Shown here piece after piece: positions 43,719 through 56,854 of a DNA stretch of 64,000 nt. Under the pieces are notes generated by a model. It was not told where the DNA came from and ran no database searches. It saw only the letters and a list, made by a program, of their open reading frames with translations. This stretch comes from Streptomyces qaidamensis (GTDB lineage: Bacteria; Actinomycetota; Actinomycetes; Streptomycetales; Streptomycetaceae). Numbering within the stretch: position 1 is the stretch's first letter; each line of letters begins with the position of its first letter. A program made the position numbers and the translations under genes. The stretch lies in assembly GCF_001611795.1 (NCBI RefSeq), contig NZ_CP015098.1, positions 434,001-498,000 on the forward strand, read 5' to 3'.

Positions 43719-44510
43719 ATGCGTATCGCCGGCAGCACCCGAACGCACCCCCACGACGACGCGCCCGACACCGCCGCGGCGTTCGCGCGGCTCGCGCGGC
43801 TGCCCGAGGGGCCCGAGCGCAAGGCCCTGCGCGACGAGCTGGTCGAGGCCTGGCTCCCCATGGCCGAGCGGATCGCCGTCCGCTTCCGGGGCCGTGGCGA
43901 GGCCCTGGAGGATCTCTACCAGGTGGCGGCCCTCGGCCTCGTGAAGGCGGTCGACCACTACGATCCGGCCCGCGGCAACGCCTTCGAGGCGTACGCGGTG
44001 CCGACGGTCACCGGCGAGATCAAGCGCCACTTCCGTGACCACATGTGGACGTTGCACGTACCCCGCAGGGTCCAGGATCTGCGCAACCGGGTGCGGCACG
44101 CCGCGAAGGAGCTGTCGCAGACCACCCCGGGCCGCTCCCCCACGGTCGCCGAGATCGCCGAGTACGCCCAGCTCACCGAGGGCGAGGTGCGCACCGGCAT
44201 GGAGGCCCTGGAGTGCTTCTCCGCGCTGTCGCTGGAGGCGGAGATGCCCGGGACGGACGGCTACGCCCTCGGGGACGCGATCGGCGGGCCCGACCCGGCC
44301 TTCGACACCGTCGTGGACCGGGTGGCCGTCAGGCCCTGCCTGGAGGCGCTGCCCGAGCGCGAGCGGATCATCCTCTATCTGCGGTTCTTCAAGGGCATGA
44401 CGCAGAGCCGGATCGCCGAGCAGCTCGGCATCTCGCAGATGCACGTCTCGCGGCTGCTCAGCAGCTGCTTCGCCCATCTGCGTGAGGAACTGCTGACGGA
44501 GGCCCGCTGA
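43719..44510 (+). CDS. RNA polymerase sigma factor, SigB/SigF/SigG subfamily
   Basis: A 263-residue group 3 sigma factor. Region 2 has LEDLYQVAALGLVKAVDHYD, region 3 SPTVAEIAEYAQLTEGEVR, and region 4 LPERERIILYLRFFKGMTQS with the HTH RIAEQLGISQMHVSRLLSSC. The subfamily responds to osmotic or oxidative stress and is regulated by anti-sigma (HATPase) and STAS antagonist proteins, several of which lie in this window. The ATG at 43719 has GGGAGG 8 nt upstream; a GTG at 43710 is too close to it. Confidence 0.94.
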   Translation: MRIAGSTRTHPHDDAPDTAAAFARLARLPEGPERKALRDELVEAWLPMAERIAVRFRGRGEALEDLYQVAALGLVKAVDHYDPARGNAFEAYAVPTVTGEIKRHFRDHMWTLHVPRRVQDLRNRVRHAAKELSQTTPGRSPTVAEIAEYAQLTEGEVRTGMEALECFSALSLEAEMPGTDGYALGDAIGGPDPAFDTVVDRVAVRPCLEALPERERIILYLRFFKGMTQSRIAEQLGISQMHVSRLLSSCFAHLREELLTEAR

Positions 44511-44529
44511 AGCGAGGTCCGGTTCCGGT

Positions 44530-44555
44530 GCCGCCGGGGTCACGCCTCCGGCGGC
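44530..44555. terminator. Hairpin between the sigma-factor and ANTAR genes
   Basis: A perfect 8-bp stem (GCCGCCGG / CCGGCGGC) with a 10-nt loop overlaps the last codons of the convergent ANTAR gene. It could terminate the sigma-factor transcript and, less cleanly, the other strand. Confidence 0.5.
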
Positions 44556-44860
44556 GATCCGGGGATCTGCGTCGGTCCGGCCCCGTCGAGGGCGTCCTCC
44601 AGAGCGGCCCGGATCTCCTCGGGCATCACGCCCGTGCGCCCCCAGACGAGGATCAGTTCCGCGACGTTGCGCAGCTTGATGTTGGTGTGCTGGGAGACCT
44701 CCTTCAGCACGGCCCACCCCTGGTCGGGGGAGATCCGGCCGAGCGCGACAACCATTCCGATCGCCTGGTCCACGACGGCGTGGGAGACGACCGCCTCCTT
44801 CAGCTGCTGGACCTCTTCCTGCAGCGCGAAGATCCGCTCCGAGCCCCCGTCCGTGGGCAT
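44540..44860 (-). CDS. ANTAR-domain protein
   Basis: A 106-residue protein. After a coiled segment (RIFALQEEVQQLKEAVVSHA) it has the ANTAR helices VVDQAIGMVVALGRISPDQG, WAVLKEVSQHTNIKLRNVAE and LILVWGRTG. ANTAR domains bind double-hairpin RNA to prevent transcription termination. Here it is not joined to a GAF or receiver domain, so its sensor is missing or separate. The ATG has GGAGG 5 nt upstream. Two nearby hairpins typical of ANTAR targets were not found. Confidence 0.88.
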   Translation of the reverse strand: MPTDGGSERIFALQEEVQQLKEAVVSHAVVDQAIGMVVALGRISPDQGWAVLKEVSQHTNIKLRNVAELILVWGRTGVMPEEIRAALEDALDGAGPTQIPGSPPEA

Positions 44861-45105
44861 GGTCACCTCCGGGTCCGGTGCGCCGCTGCGCCCGAGGTCT
44901 CACCGGGTGCTTGAGTACCTTGACGCAGTGTCCGACCCCTCCATCGTCGTCACTCGGGCCGTCCGGTGCCACCGGGGCGGACCAGGCCGGACGCCGTTTC
45001 GGCGCCCCCGCCGGGGTACTCGGCAGGCGCCCACAGCGGTTCCGGTTGGACACTGGTGTCAATCCTCCGGTGTTCCCAGGCCGACGAGATCAGGACGCGA
45101 CTGCC

Positions 45106-45909
45106 ATGAACCACGACATGCCCACCTCCTCCGGCACGAAGGACGTCGTCTCATCACACTCCGTGTTCGGCGCGCCCTGCTGGGTGAGCCTGACCAGCCG
45201 GGACGTCAAGGCGACCGAGGAGTTCTACGGGGCCGTGCTGGGCTGGCAGTGGCGGCCGGCCAAGCTCGGCGACCGGTTCCGGATCGCGCTGGCGGACGGC
45301 TCGCCGGTGGCCGGGATCGCGGGGGTCGCGGCCATGTGGCAGATGGCGGTGGCGTGGACGCCGTACTTCGCGGTGCGCAGCGCGGACGACGCGGCCGCGC
45401 GGGTGCAGGAGCGCATGGGCACGGTCGCCGTCGGGCCGATCTCGCTGCCGCCGGGACGGGCGGCGCTGCTGGCCGACCGGGACGGGGCGACCTTCGGCAT
45501 CTGGGAGGGCGACCTCTTCACCGACTGGGAGACCTGGCGCAACGCACAGCCGGCCTTCATCACGCTCCACACCCGTGACGCCTTCGACGCGGCGATCTTC
45601 TACGGCGAGGTCCTCGACTGGGCCTCCCAGCGCCCCGGCTGCTGCGAGGTCCACTACGAGGGCGGCGAGGTCGTGCTGCGCAGCCGCGGGGACGTGGTGG
45701 CCCGGATCGAGTCCGGTGCCCTGGGGGCGGCCCCGGACCCCGCGATCCGCCCGCACTGGCAGGTCCACTTCTCCGTGGACGACGTCGAGGCCTGTGCCCG
45801 AGCGGCCGAACTCCACGGCGGCAGCGTCCTGTCCAAGGGCGGCCACGAGGCGGTGCTGCGGGACCACGACGGCGCGCAGTTCACGGTGACCGCGCGCCGG
45901 GGCCGCTGA
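45106..45909 (+). CDS. VOC (glyoxalase-like) family protein, two modules
   Basis: A 267-residue protein with two vicinal-oxygen-chelate modules: APCWVSLTSRDVKATEEFYG and VLGWQWRPAKLGDRF, then AFITLHTRDAFDAAIFYGEV and IRPHWQVHFSVDDVEACARA. Similar Streptomyces proteins are annotated as hydrolases or bleomycin-resistance-like, but no function is established. The ATG follows an AGGA; the upstream 240 bp is non-coding. Its last codons lie inside a 36-bp tandem duplication. Confidence 0.85.
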   Translation: MNHDMPTSSGTKDVVSSHSVFGAPCWVSLTSRDVKATEEFYGAVLGWQWRPAKLGDRFRIALADGSPVAGIAGVAAMWQMAVAWTPYFAVRSADDAAARVQERMGTVAVGPISLPPGRAALLADRDGATFGIWEGDLFTDWETWRNAQPAFITLHTRDAFDAAIFYGEVLDWASQRPGCCEVHYEGGEVVLRSRGDVVARIESGALGAAPDPAIRPHWQVHFSVDDVEACARAAELHGGSVLSKGGHEAVLRDHDGAQFTVTARRGR

Positions 45910-45951
45910 CCCGCGTCATTCCTTCTCGCGCGCCGCGGCCGTTGACCCGCG

Positions 45952-45972
<21 letters not shown>
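45901..45972. repeat. 36-bp tandem duplication over a convergent gene end
   Basis: Positions 45901-45936 and 45937-45972 match at 34 of 36 bases. The first copy carries the VOC stop codon, the second the GlgX stop codon on the other strand. The duplication thus copied a convergent 3' junction. Seen directly. Confidence 0.85.
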
Positions 45973-48101
<2,129 letters not shown>

Positions 48102-48105
<4 letters not shown>

Positions 48106-48614
48106 CGGGCGTCCTCCAGGACCTCGTCCGGAGTGACGGCCGAGGCGGCCAGCTGTGTGACCGGGACCTCGCGGGGCACGTCGAGGCCCTCGCTCTCCCG
48201 CGGCGCGGGCGCGGTCGGGACCAGGGGGACCCGTTCGCCGGCGCGGGCGCGCTGCGAGAACCAGATGACCTTGCTGCCGGTCTCGGTGGCGCCGCAGCCC
48301 CAGCCGTCGCTCATGGCCGCGAGGTGCTCCAGGCAGCCTCGCAGCTCCTGGTCCGGCCGCAGGGCGCGGTCGTTGTCCCCGATGGCGGTGATCAGGTGCT
48401 GCCCGTTCCACCACATCTCGATCGACGTGTTCTTGTCCGTGGCGTGTTCGTCGATGGCCTTGAGCAGCATCTCGGCACCGCCGCAGACGGGCTGGACCAG
48501 GTTCTCCAGGTCCCAGAACTTCAGGTGAGCGGCCAGAATGCGGCTGACCTGTCCCACCCGTTCCGGGCTGACTTCCACGCCGAGGTGGTAGTAGCAGGGC
48601 ACTGCGGTCTTCAT
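48102..48614 (-). CDS. HATPase-like (anti-sigma-type) protein coupled to glgX
   Basis: A 170-residue protein. Residues 1-115 fit a compact HATPase_c-like domain: [40 protein letters not shown], where the conserved N-box Asn region is changed, and [20 protein letters not shown]. The tail ([20 protein letters not shown]) is Pro-rich and probably unstructured. It begins with ATG after GAGGAG, although an upstream in-frame start exists. Its translational coupling to glgX suggests it regulates, or is controlled with, glycogen debranching. The family label is tentative. Confidence 0.7.
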
Positions 48615-48978
48615 CGGTCGGCTCCTCACCGCGAAGCTCAGCTCCTTCTCGCTCCCGCGGTCCTGCGGGACGAGCCCCGAACACGGAACGTGAGCGTCTA
48701 TCGCTTCTGAGTCACCATCAGCCTGAGGGTGCTAGCCCGTTCGTGCAACACGAGCGCACGGTTGAGGCGGGGGAGTACACAAGTGAGCGGGTGCAGGTGT
48801 GCCCGAACGGCTCAGCAGAGCCACCACTGGTTGAAGCTCCAACAAGACGCTGCGTCGCCTCCCGTGCACCATGTGTGAAGAACTCGATCGCCGTTACGGG
48901 TCCGTGCCGCTGTTTGCACGGCCGCCGTCCGACCGTCGGGAGACCGTGCCCCTCGAGCCCCGAAAGGTGATCGGCGCC
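48615..48978. other. Divergent intergenic region between glgX operon and DUF5133/glgE genes
   Basis: This 364-bp stretch should hold the promoters of both directions. It contains a short inverted repeat TCGTG-CAA-CACGA (near 48741-48753) and GGCTC-AGCA-GAGCC (near 48810). A longer DUF5133 start at 48871 would shorten the gap. No other gene is visible. Confidence 0.45.
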
Positions 48979-49347
48979 ATGCTGCTACCCGCCAAAGCCG
49001 AAGTCGCCCGGCAGTTGCGGCGTTACCGGGCCTGGGAACGCGTGATGCTCGCGGCACCGAACGACCGCACGGTGCGGACCACCTTCGAGGACTCCGGCTA
49101 CACGCTCTGCGTGCTGATGGGCAAGCGCTGCGCGCGGGAGGCCGCGGACGCGGCCGAACGGTACCTGCGCACCAACCACGTCACCTATCTGCAGGAACAG
49201 CAGATCACCTGCCTCCAGGAGCAGCACATCACCTGTACGCAGGAACCGGCCGAACGGCCCCGCCCGGCCACGGCGGTCAGACGAAGACCGCCGGCGGCGG
49301 AGCGCAGATCCCCCGCCTCCGAGCGGAGATCCACAGCGGGAAGGTGA
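48979..49347 (+). CDS. DUF5133 protein with repeated C-terminal tail
   Basis: A 122-residue protein. MLLPAKAEVARQLRRYRAWE and TFEDSGYTLCVLMGKRCARE are the usual DUF5133 segments found in many Streptomyces. The tail has a tandem octapeptide-like repeat (TYLQEQQI, TCLQEQHI, TCTQEP) and then ERRSPASERRS. The ATG at 48979 matches the family's usual start; an in-frame ATG at 48871 would add 36 residues. Role unknown. It lies 74 bp upstream of glgE. Confidence 0.75.
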   Translation: MLLPAKAEVARQLRRYRAWERVMLAAPNDRTVRTTFEDSGYTLCVLMGKRCAREAADAAERYLRTNHVTYLQEQQITCLQEQHITCTQEPAERPRPATAVRRRPPAAERRSPASERRSTAGR

Positions 49348-49359
49348 CGCCCTTCCCGC
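49336..49359 (+). terminator. Hairpin between DUF5133 gene and glgE
   Basis: A perfect 9-bp stem (GCGGGAAGG / CCTTCCCGC) with a 6-nt loop overlaps the DUF5133 stop and lies 63 bp before glgE. It could end the upstream transcript or act as an attenuator for glgE. Confidence 0.5.
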
Positions 49360-49421
49360 ACATCCAGTCCCTGAACCGGGCCCCCGCGGCCCGGCTTTCG
49401 AACACGGTGGAGGTGATGACC

Positions 49422-51415
49422 ATGACGAGGACCCGGGCCATCGGCCGTATTCCGGTGAGGGACGTCCGCCCGGCCGTGGAGGGCGGCAACCGGCCGGCGA
49501 AGGCGGTCGTGGGTGAGCCGTTCGAAGTCACCGCCACCGTGTTCCGGGAGGGGCACGACGCAGTGGCGGCCCATGTCGTCCTGAAGGACCCCGAGGGCCG
49601 GCCCGGCCCGTGGACGCCGATGCGCGAGCTCGTTCCCGGCAGCGACCGCTGGGGCGCCGAGGTCAGCGCGGACGCCGTCGGCCGCTGGTCCTACCGGGTG
49701 GAGGCCTGGAGCGATCCGGTGGCCACCTGGCGCCGCACGGCAGGCATAAAGATCCCGGCGGGCATCGATCCGGGCCTGGTCCTGGAAGAGGGTGCGGAAC
49801 TGTACGAACGGGCAGCGGCCGGCGTGCCGAAGGAAGCCGGCCGCGCCGTGCTGCTCACCGCGGCGCAGACCCTGCGCGACGACTTGCTGCCCACGGCGGA
49901 CAGGTTCGCGGCGGCGCTGACGCCGGAGGTGGACGAGGTCCTGGCGCGGCATCCGCTGCGGGATCTGGTGACCAGCAGTGAGCCGCTGCCGCTGCTGGTG
50001 GAGCGCGAGCGGGCGCTGTACGGCTCCTGGTACGAGTTCTTCCCGCGTTCGGAGGGCACCCGCGAGCAGCCGCACGGCACGTTCCGCACCGCGGCCCGCA
50101 GGCTCCCGGCGATCGCGGCGATGGGCTTCGACGTGGTCTACCTGCCGCCGATCCACCCCATCGGCACCACGTTCCGCAAGGGCAAGAACAACACCCTCTC
50201 CCCCGGTCCCGACGATGTCGGTGTGCCCTGGGCGATCGGCTCGCCCGAGGGCGGTCACGACGCGGTGCACCCCGATCTGGGGACGCTGGAGGACTTCGTC
50301 GGGTTCGTGCGGCGGGCGCGGGAGCTGGGCATGGAGGTGGCGCTGGACTTCGCGTTGCAGTGCTCGCCGGACCATCCCTGGGTGCAGAAGCATCCGGAGT
50401 GGTTCCACCACCGCCCCGACGGCACCATCGCCTACGCGGAGAACCCGCCGAAGAAGTACCAGGACATCTACCCCATCGCCTTCGACGCCGACATGGACGG
50501 TCTGGTCGCCGAGACGGTGCGGGTGCTGCGGCACTGGATGGACGCCGGGGTGCGGATCTTCCGGGTGGACAATCCGCACACCAAGCCGGTGGTGTTCTGG
50601 GAGCGGGTGATCGGGGAGGTCAACCGCACCGACCCCGATGTGATCTTCCTGGCCGAGGCGTTCACGCGGCCGGCGATGATGCACACCCTGGCCCAGATCG
50701 GCTTCCAGCAGTCGTACACGTACTTCACCTGGCGCAACACCAAGCAGGAGCTGACCGAGTACCTCACGGAGCTCTCCGGTGAGGCCGCCTCCTACATGCG
50801 GCCGAACTTCTTCGCCAACACCCCCGACATCCTGCACGCCTACCTCCAGCACGGCGGCCGGCCCGCCTTCGAGGTCCGGGCCGTGCTCGCGGCGACCCTC
50901 TCGCCGGCCTGGGGCATCTACTCCGGCTACGAGCTGTGCGAGAACACCCCGCTGAAGGAGGGCAGCGAGGAGTACCTGGACTCGGAGAAGTACCAGCTCA
51001 GGCACCGTGACTGGGCCGCCGCCGAACGCGAGGGCCGCACCATCACCCGGCTGCTCACCCGGCTCAACACCATCCGGCGGGAGCACCCCGCGCTGCACCG
51101 GCTCAGGAACCTCCGCTTCCACCACACCGACAACGACGCGCTCATCGCGTACAGCAAGCGCAGCGGGTCAGATGCCGTCCTGGTGGTCGCCAACCTCGAC
51201 CCGCACCACGCCCAGGAGGCCACGGTCTCGCTGGACATGCCGCACCTCGGCCTGGACTGGCACGAGTCGGTGGACGTACGCGACGAGCTCACCGGCGAGA
51301 CCTACCGCTGGGGGCGCAACAACTACGTGCGGTTGGAGCCGGGGCGGGCTCCCGCGCACGTCTTCCACGTCCAGTCCCCGCCCGCCGCGCACGCGATCGG
51401 AGGGGCAGGAGCGTC

Positions 51416-51419
<4 letters not shown>
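49422..51419 (+). CDS. glgE: Alpha-1,4-glucan:maltose-1-phosphate maltosyltransferase
   Basis: A 665-residue GH13_3 enzyme that extends alpha-1,4-glucans with maltosyl units from maltose 1-phosphate. N-terminal beta domain (residues 1-115), then the catalytic barrel: [16 protein letters not shown], nucleophile D383 in [13 protein letters not shown], acid E412 in FLAEAFTRP. The spacing of 29 residues between them matches known GlgE enzymes. The ATG at 49422 has GGAGG 8 nt upstream; the ATG at 49416 is too close. It overlaps treS by ATGA. Length is typical (about 660-670). Confidence 0.96.
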
Positions 51420-53134
<1,715 letters not shown>

Positions 53135-53162
53135 GCCTGCGCCGACGAAAGGAGGCGTGACC

Positions 53163-54533
53163 ATGGCGAAGACCGCATCCCTCCGCCCGGGCCTGACGCG
53201 CCTGGCCGAGCCCATGGAGTCGCTCGGCGGGCTGCTGCGCGACTGGCTGCCCCGGCAGCGCTGGTTCGCGGGCAAGGACCGGCCCGTCACGGAGCTCGGC
53301 CTGCTGTCGATGACCGAGCTCTTCCCGGGCTGTCTGCATCTGCTGGTCCACGCCGGTCACGCCGGCCACACGGGCGTGCCCTCGCCCGGTGGCGCTCCTC
53401 CGGCGGGCGACTGCTACCAACTGCTGCTCGGCGTGCGGGAGCAGCCGGCGCCGCGGCTCGGGCGGGCGCTCATCGGGCGGGTGCAGGACGGGCCGCTGGC
53501 CGGGCTGACGGTCTACGACGCGCTGCACGATCCCCGTTCGGCCCAGCTTCTGCTGGACCGGCTGCGGCACCCGGGCTCCGCCGGCCCCCTGCGCTTCGAC
53601 TGCGACCCGGATCACCAGGTGCCCGCCGGGCTGGTGCCGCGGCTGCTGGACGCCGAGCAGTCCAACTCCTCGCTGGTCTACGGCGACGAGTACATCCTGA
53701 AGGTCTTCCGGCGCATCCAGCCGGGCGTCAACCCGGACCTGGAGGTGCCGGGTGCGCTGGCCCGCCAAGGCTGTCACCGCGTGCCCGCACCCGTGGCCTG
53801 GTTCCAGACGCACCATCCGTTCAAGGCCACCCTCGGCGTGCTCCAGCCGTATCTGCGGGACGCCTCCGACGGCTGGACGCTGGGGCTGAACGCGCTGGCC
53901 TCGGGGGACGACTTCACCGTCCAGGCCCGGGCGCTGGGCGCGGCCACCGCGGAGGTGCACCTGGCGCTGGCGTCGGCGTTCCCCGTCGGCGGGCCCGGGG
54001 AGAACGGGCAGACGGCGGCCGCGATGATCGAGCGGCTGGACGCCGCCGCGCACTGCGTGCCAGCGCTGCAGCCGTTCGTGCCGGGCCTGCGGACCGCGTT
54101 CGCCGCGCTCACCAGCTGCGATCCGGGGCCGCCCGCCCAGCGCATCCACGGCGACCTGCACCTGGGGCAGGTGCTGCGGGCCGGGCGCGAGTGGTTCGTC
54201 ATCGACTTCGAGGGCGAGCCGTCCCGGCCGCTCTCCGAACGGCGCAGCGCCCACTCCCCGGTGCGGGACATCGCCGGGATGCTGCGCTCCTTCGACTACG
54301 CCGCCCGGCAGCGCCGCCCCTGGCGCCCGGAGTGGGCCCGCCGCTGCCGCGAGGCCTACTGCGCGGGCTATGCCGCCCGCGCCGGCTGGGACCCCCGTAA
54401 GAAACACGGACTGCTCCGCGCCTATGAGACGGACCGGGCCGTGTACGAGGTGCTGTACGAGGCACGGCACCGCCCCGACTGGCTGCCTGTACCGATGGCG
54501 GCGATCGAGCGCCTCGCCGTGAGAGGAGACTGA
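53163..54533 (+). CDS. pep2: Maltokinase
   Basis: A 456-residue kinase of the maltokinase/Mak1 family that converts maltose and ATP to maltose 1-phosphate. The N-terminal cap has WLPRQRWFAGKDRPVTELGL, a family hallmark; the ATP-binding Lys is in EYILKVFRRIQPG; the catalytic HGDLHLGQVL and the metal-binding FVIDFEGEPSRPLSERR follow. The ATG at 53163 is chosen because AAAGGAGG lies 7 nt upstream. It sits between treS and glgB, the usual order. Confidence 0.95.
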   Translation: MAKTASLRPGLTRLAEPMESLGGLLRDWLPRQRWFAGKDRPVTELGLLSMTELFPGCLHLLVHAGHAGHTGVPSPGGAPPAGDCYQLLLGVREQPAPRLGRALIGRVQDGPLAGLTVYDALHDPRSAQLLLDRLRHPGSAGPLRFDCDPDHQVPAGLVPRLLDAEQSNSSLVYGDEYILKVFRRIQPGVNPDLEVPGALARQGCHRVPAPVAWFQTHHPFKATLGVLQPYLRDASDGWTLGLNALASGDDFTVQARALGAATAEVHLALASAFPVGGPGENGQTAAAMIERLDAAAHCVPALQPFVPGLRTAFAALTSCDPGPPAQRIHGDLHLGQVLRAGREWFVIDFEGEPSRPLSERRSAHSPVRDIAGMLRSFDYAARQRRPWRPEWARRCREAYCAGYAARAGWDPRKKHGLLRAYETDRAVYEVLYEARHRPDWLPVPMAAIERLAVRGD

Positions 54534-54536
54534 GCC

Positions 54537-56744
54537 GTGGCCCTGCGCGACACCTCAATCCCGGAGCCGTCCGGCCCGGTCCCGAGCACGACCGCACCCG
54601 CCCTGAGCCCCGAAGACCGCGGGCGCCTGCTGGCGGGTGCCCACCACGATCCGCACGCCCTGCTGGGCGCCCACCCGGTCCCGGGCGGGGTCGTGTTCCG
54701 TGCGCTGCGCCCCTTCGCCCGCTCCGTGAGCGTCGTGATCGACGGCAGACGCACCGCCCTCGTCTCCGAAGGCGACGGTCTCTTCTCGGGCGTGCTGCCG
54801 CTGGACACGGTCCCCTCCTACACGCTGCATGTGGCGTACGAGGAGGGCGAGCAGGAGACGCCCGACCCGTACCGCTTCCTGCCGGCGCTCGGCGAGCTCG
54901 ACCTGCACCTGATCCGCGAGGGCCGGCACGAGGAGCTGTGGCAGGCGCTCGGCGCGCAGCCCATGACCCACGAGGGCGTCGAGGGCACCCGGTTCACCGT
55001 GTGGGCGCCGAACGCCCAGGGCGTGCGGGTGGCCACGGACTTCACCCACTGGGACGGCACGCAGTTCCCGATGCGGTCCCTGGGCGCCTCGGGTGTGTGG
55101 GAGCTGTTCCTGCCGGGTGTCGGCGAGGGCACCGCGTACAAGTTCGAGATCCACTCCCGGTACGGGCACCGCTTCCTCAAGGCCGACCCGATGGCACGCC
55201 GCTGCGAGGAGCCGCCCAACACGGCGTCGATCGTGACGGCCTCGCACTACGAGTGGGGCGACGGCGAGTGGATGGCGCACCGCGCGGACACGCCGGTGCA
55301 CGAGGCGCCGCTCTCGGTGTACGAGGTGCATCTGGCGTCGTGGCGGCCGGGGCTGACCTACCGGCAGCTCGCGGAAGAGCTCCCGGCGTACGTGAAGGAC
55401 ATGGGCTTCACCCACATCGAGCTGATGCCGGTCGCCGAGCACCCCTTCCACGGCTCCTGGGGCTATCAGGTCACCGGGTTCTACGCGCCGACGTCCCGGC
55501 TCGGCACACCGGACGACTTCCGCTTCTTCGTCGACGCCTGCCACCGGGCCGGCATCGGCGTGATCATGGACTGGGTGCCTGCGCACTTCCCGAAGGACGA
55601 CTGGGCGCTGGCCCGGTTCGACGGGGAGCCGCTGTACGAGCCCGGTGACGACCGGCGCGCGGAGCACCCGGACTGGGGCACGTACGAGTTCGACTTCGGC
55701 CGCACCGAGGTGCGCAACTTCCTGGTCGCGAACGCCGTGTACTGGTGCGAGGAGTTCCACATCGACGGGCTGCGCGTGGACGCCGTCGCCTCGATGCTGT
55801 ACCTGGACTACTCGCGCGAGGACGGCCAGTGGGAGCCCAACGCCTACGGCGGCCGGGAGGACCTGGCCGCCATGGGATTCCTGCAGGAGATGAACGCGAC
55901 CGTGTACCGGCGGGCCCCGGGCGTGGTCACGATCGCGGAGGAGTCCACCGCCTGGGGCGGGGTGACCCGGCCGACCGCCACCGGCGGGCTCGGCTTCGGG
56001 CTGAAGTGGAACATGGGCTGGATGCACGATTCGCTGGAGTACATCGCGCACGAGCCGGTGCACCGCAAGTACCACCACCACGAGATGACGTTCTCGATGG
56101 TGTACGCCTACAGCGAGAACTACGTCCTGCCGATCTCCCACGACGAGGTCGTGCACGGCAAGCAGGCGCTGGTGTCGAAGATGCCGGGCGACTGGTGGCA
56201 GCGGCGCGCCACCCACCGGGCCTACCTCGGCTTCATGTGGGGCCATCCCGGCAAGCAGCTGCTGTTCATGGGGCAGGAGTTCGCGCAGGGCGCCGAGTGG
56301 TCGGTGGAGCACGGCCCGGAGTGGTGGCTGCTCGACGACGGCTACCACTCGGCGGGCGACCACCGGGGCGTGCGCGATCTGGTGCGCGACCTGAACTCGG
56401 CGTACCGGGCGACTCCGGCGCTGTGGCAGTGCGACACCCGCCCGGAGGGTTTCCGGTGGGTGGCGGTGGACTCGGCCGACGACAACGTCTTCGCGTTCCT
56501 GCGCTACGACGCCGAGGGCAGGCCGCTGCTGGCGGTGTCGAACTTCTCCCCCGTCGTCCGGCAGGACTACGGCCTGTGGGTGCCGGGGGACGTCGTCGCG
56601 TGGGAGGAGCGCCTCAACACCGACGACACGCGCTACGGCGGCAGTGGCGTCACCAACCCGGATCCGGTCAAACCGGTCGACGGCCATGTCCGGATCACGC
56701 TGCCTCCGCTGGCCACGGTGTGGCTGATGCCGTTCGCCATGTGA
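54537..56744 (+). CDS. glgB: 1,4-alpha-glucan branching enzyme
   Basis: A 735-residue GH13_9 enzyme that adds alpha-1,6 branches. It has two N-terminal domains: an extra one ([20 protein letters not shown]) and CBM48 ([20 protein letters not shown]). The barrel holds nucleophile D415 in [12 protein letters not shown] and acid E468 in [15 protein letters not shown], 53 residues apart as in E. coli GlgB. The GTG start follows GAGAGGAG. Last gene of the glgE-treS-pep2-glgB operon, which ends at a strong hairpin. Confidence 0.96.
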   Translation: MALRDTSIPEPSGPVPSTTAPALSPEDRGRLLAGAHHDPHALLGAHPVPGGVVFRALRPFARSVSVVIDGRRTALVSEGDGLFSGVLPLDTVPSYTLHVAYEEGEQETPDPYRFLPALGELDLHLIREGRHEELWQALGAQPMTHEGVEGTRFTVWAPNAQGVRVATDFTHWDGTQFPMRSLGASGVWELFLPGVGEGTAYKFEIHSRYGHRFLKADPMARRCEEPPNTASIVTASHYEWGDGEWMAHRADTPVHEAPLSVYEVHLASWRPGLTYRQLAEELPAYVKDMGFTHIELMPVAEHPFHGSWGYQVTGFYAPTSRLGTPDDFRFFVDACHRAGIGVIMDWVPAHFPKDDWALARFDGEPLYEPGDDRRAEHPDWGTYEFDFGRTEVRNFLVANAVYWCEEFHIDGLRVDAVASMLYLDYSREDGQWEPNAYGGREDLAAMGFLQEMNATVYRRAPGVVTIAEESTAWGGVTRPTATGGLGFGLKWNMGWMHDSLEYIAHEPVHRKYHHHEMTFSMVYAYSENYVLPISHDEVVHGKQALVSKMPGDWWQRRATHRAYLGFMWGHPGKQLLFMGQEFAQGAEWSVEHGPEWWLLDDGYHSAGDHRGVRDLVRDLNSAYRATPALWQCDTRPEGFRWVAVDSADDNVFAFLRYDAEGRPLLAVSNFSPVVRQDYGLWVPGDVVAWEERLNTDDTRYGGSGVTNPDPVKPVDGHVRITLPPLATVWLMPFAM

Positions 56745-56793
56745 AGTCCCGCCGTCCTACCAGGTGTCCTACCCGCTGAGAGGGGCACTGGGG

Positions 56794-56825
56794 GTCGTAC
56801 CACCGGGAGCACCCGGTGGTACGAC
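56794..56825 (+). terminator. Strong hairpin after glgB
   Basis: A perfect 14-bp stem, GTCGTACCACCGGG / CCCGGTGGTACGAC, with an AGCA loop, 50 bp after the glgB stop and before the YbdK-like gene. The longest perfect hairpin I found in the window. No T-run follows. Confidence 0.75.
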
Positions 56826-56854
56826 GTGGCAGGGCACAGAAGGGCGGGCATCAG

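Noticed and set aside
44540..44866. ANTAR protein as part of a riboswitch-like antitermination system with a local target
   Set aside because: The double-hexaloop RNA pair typical of ANTAR targets was not found near the gene.
54555..56687. 710-codon reverse frame opposite glgB
   Set aside because: Shadow of glgB: no domains, unusual His/Arg/Val composition, no ribosome-binding site.
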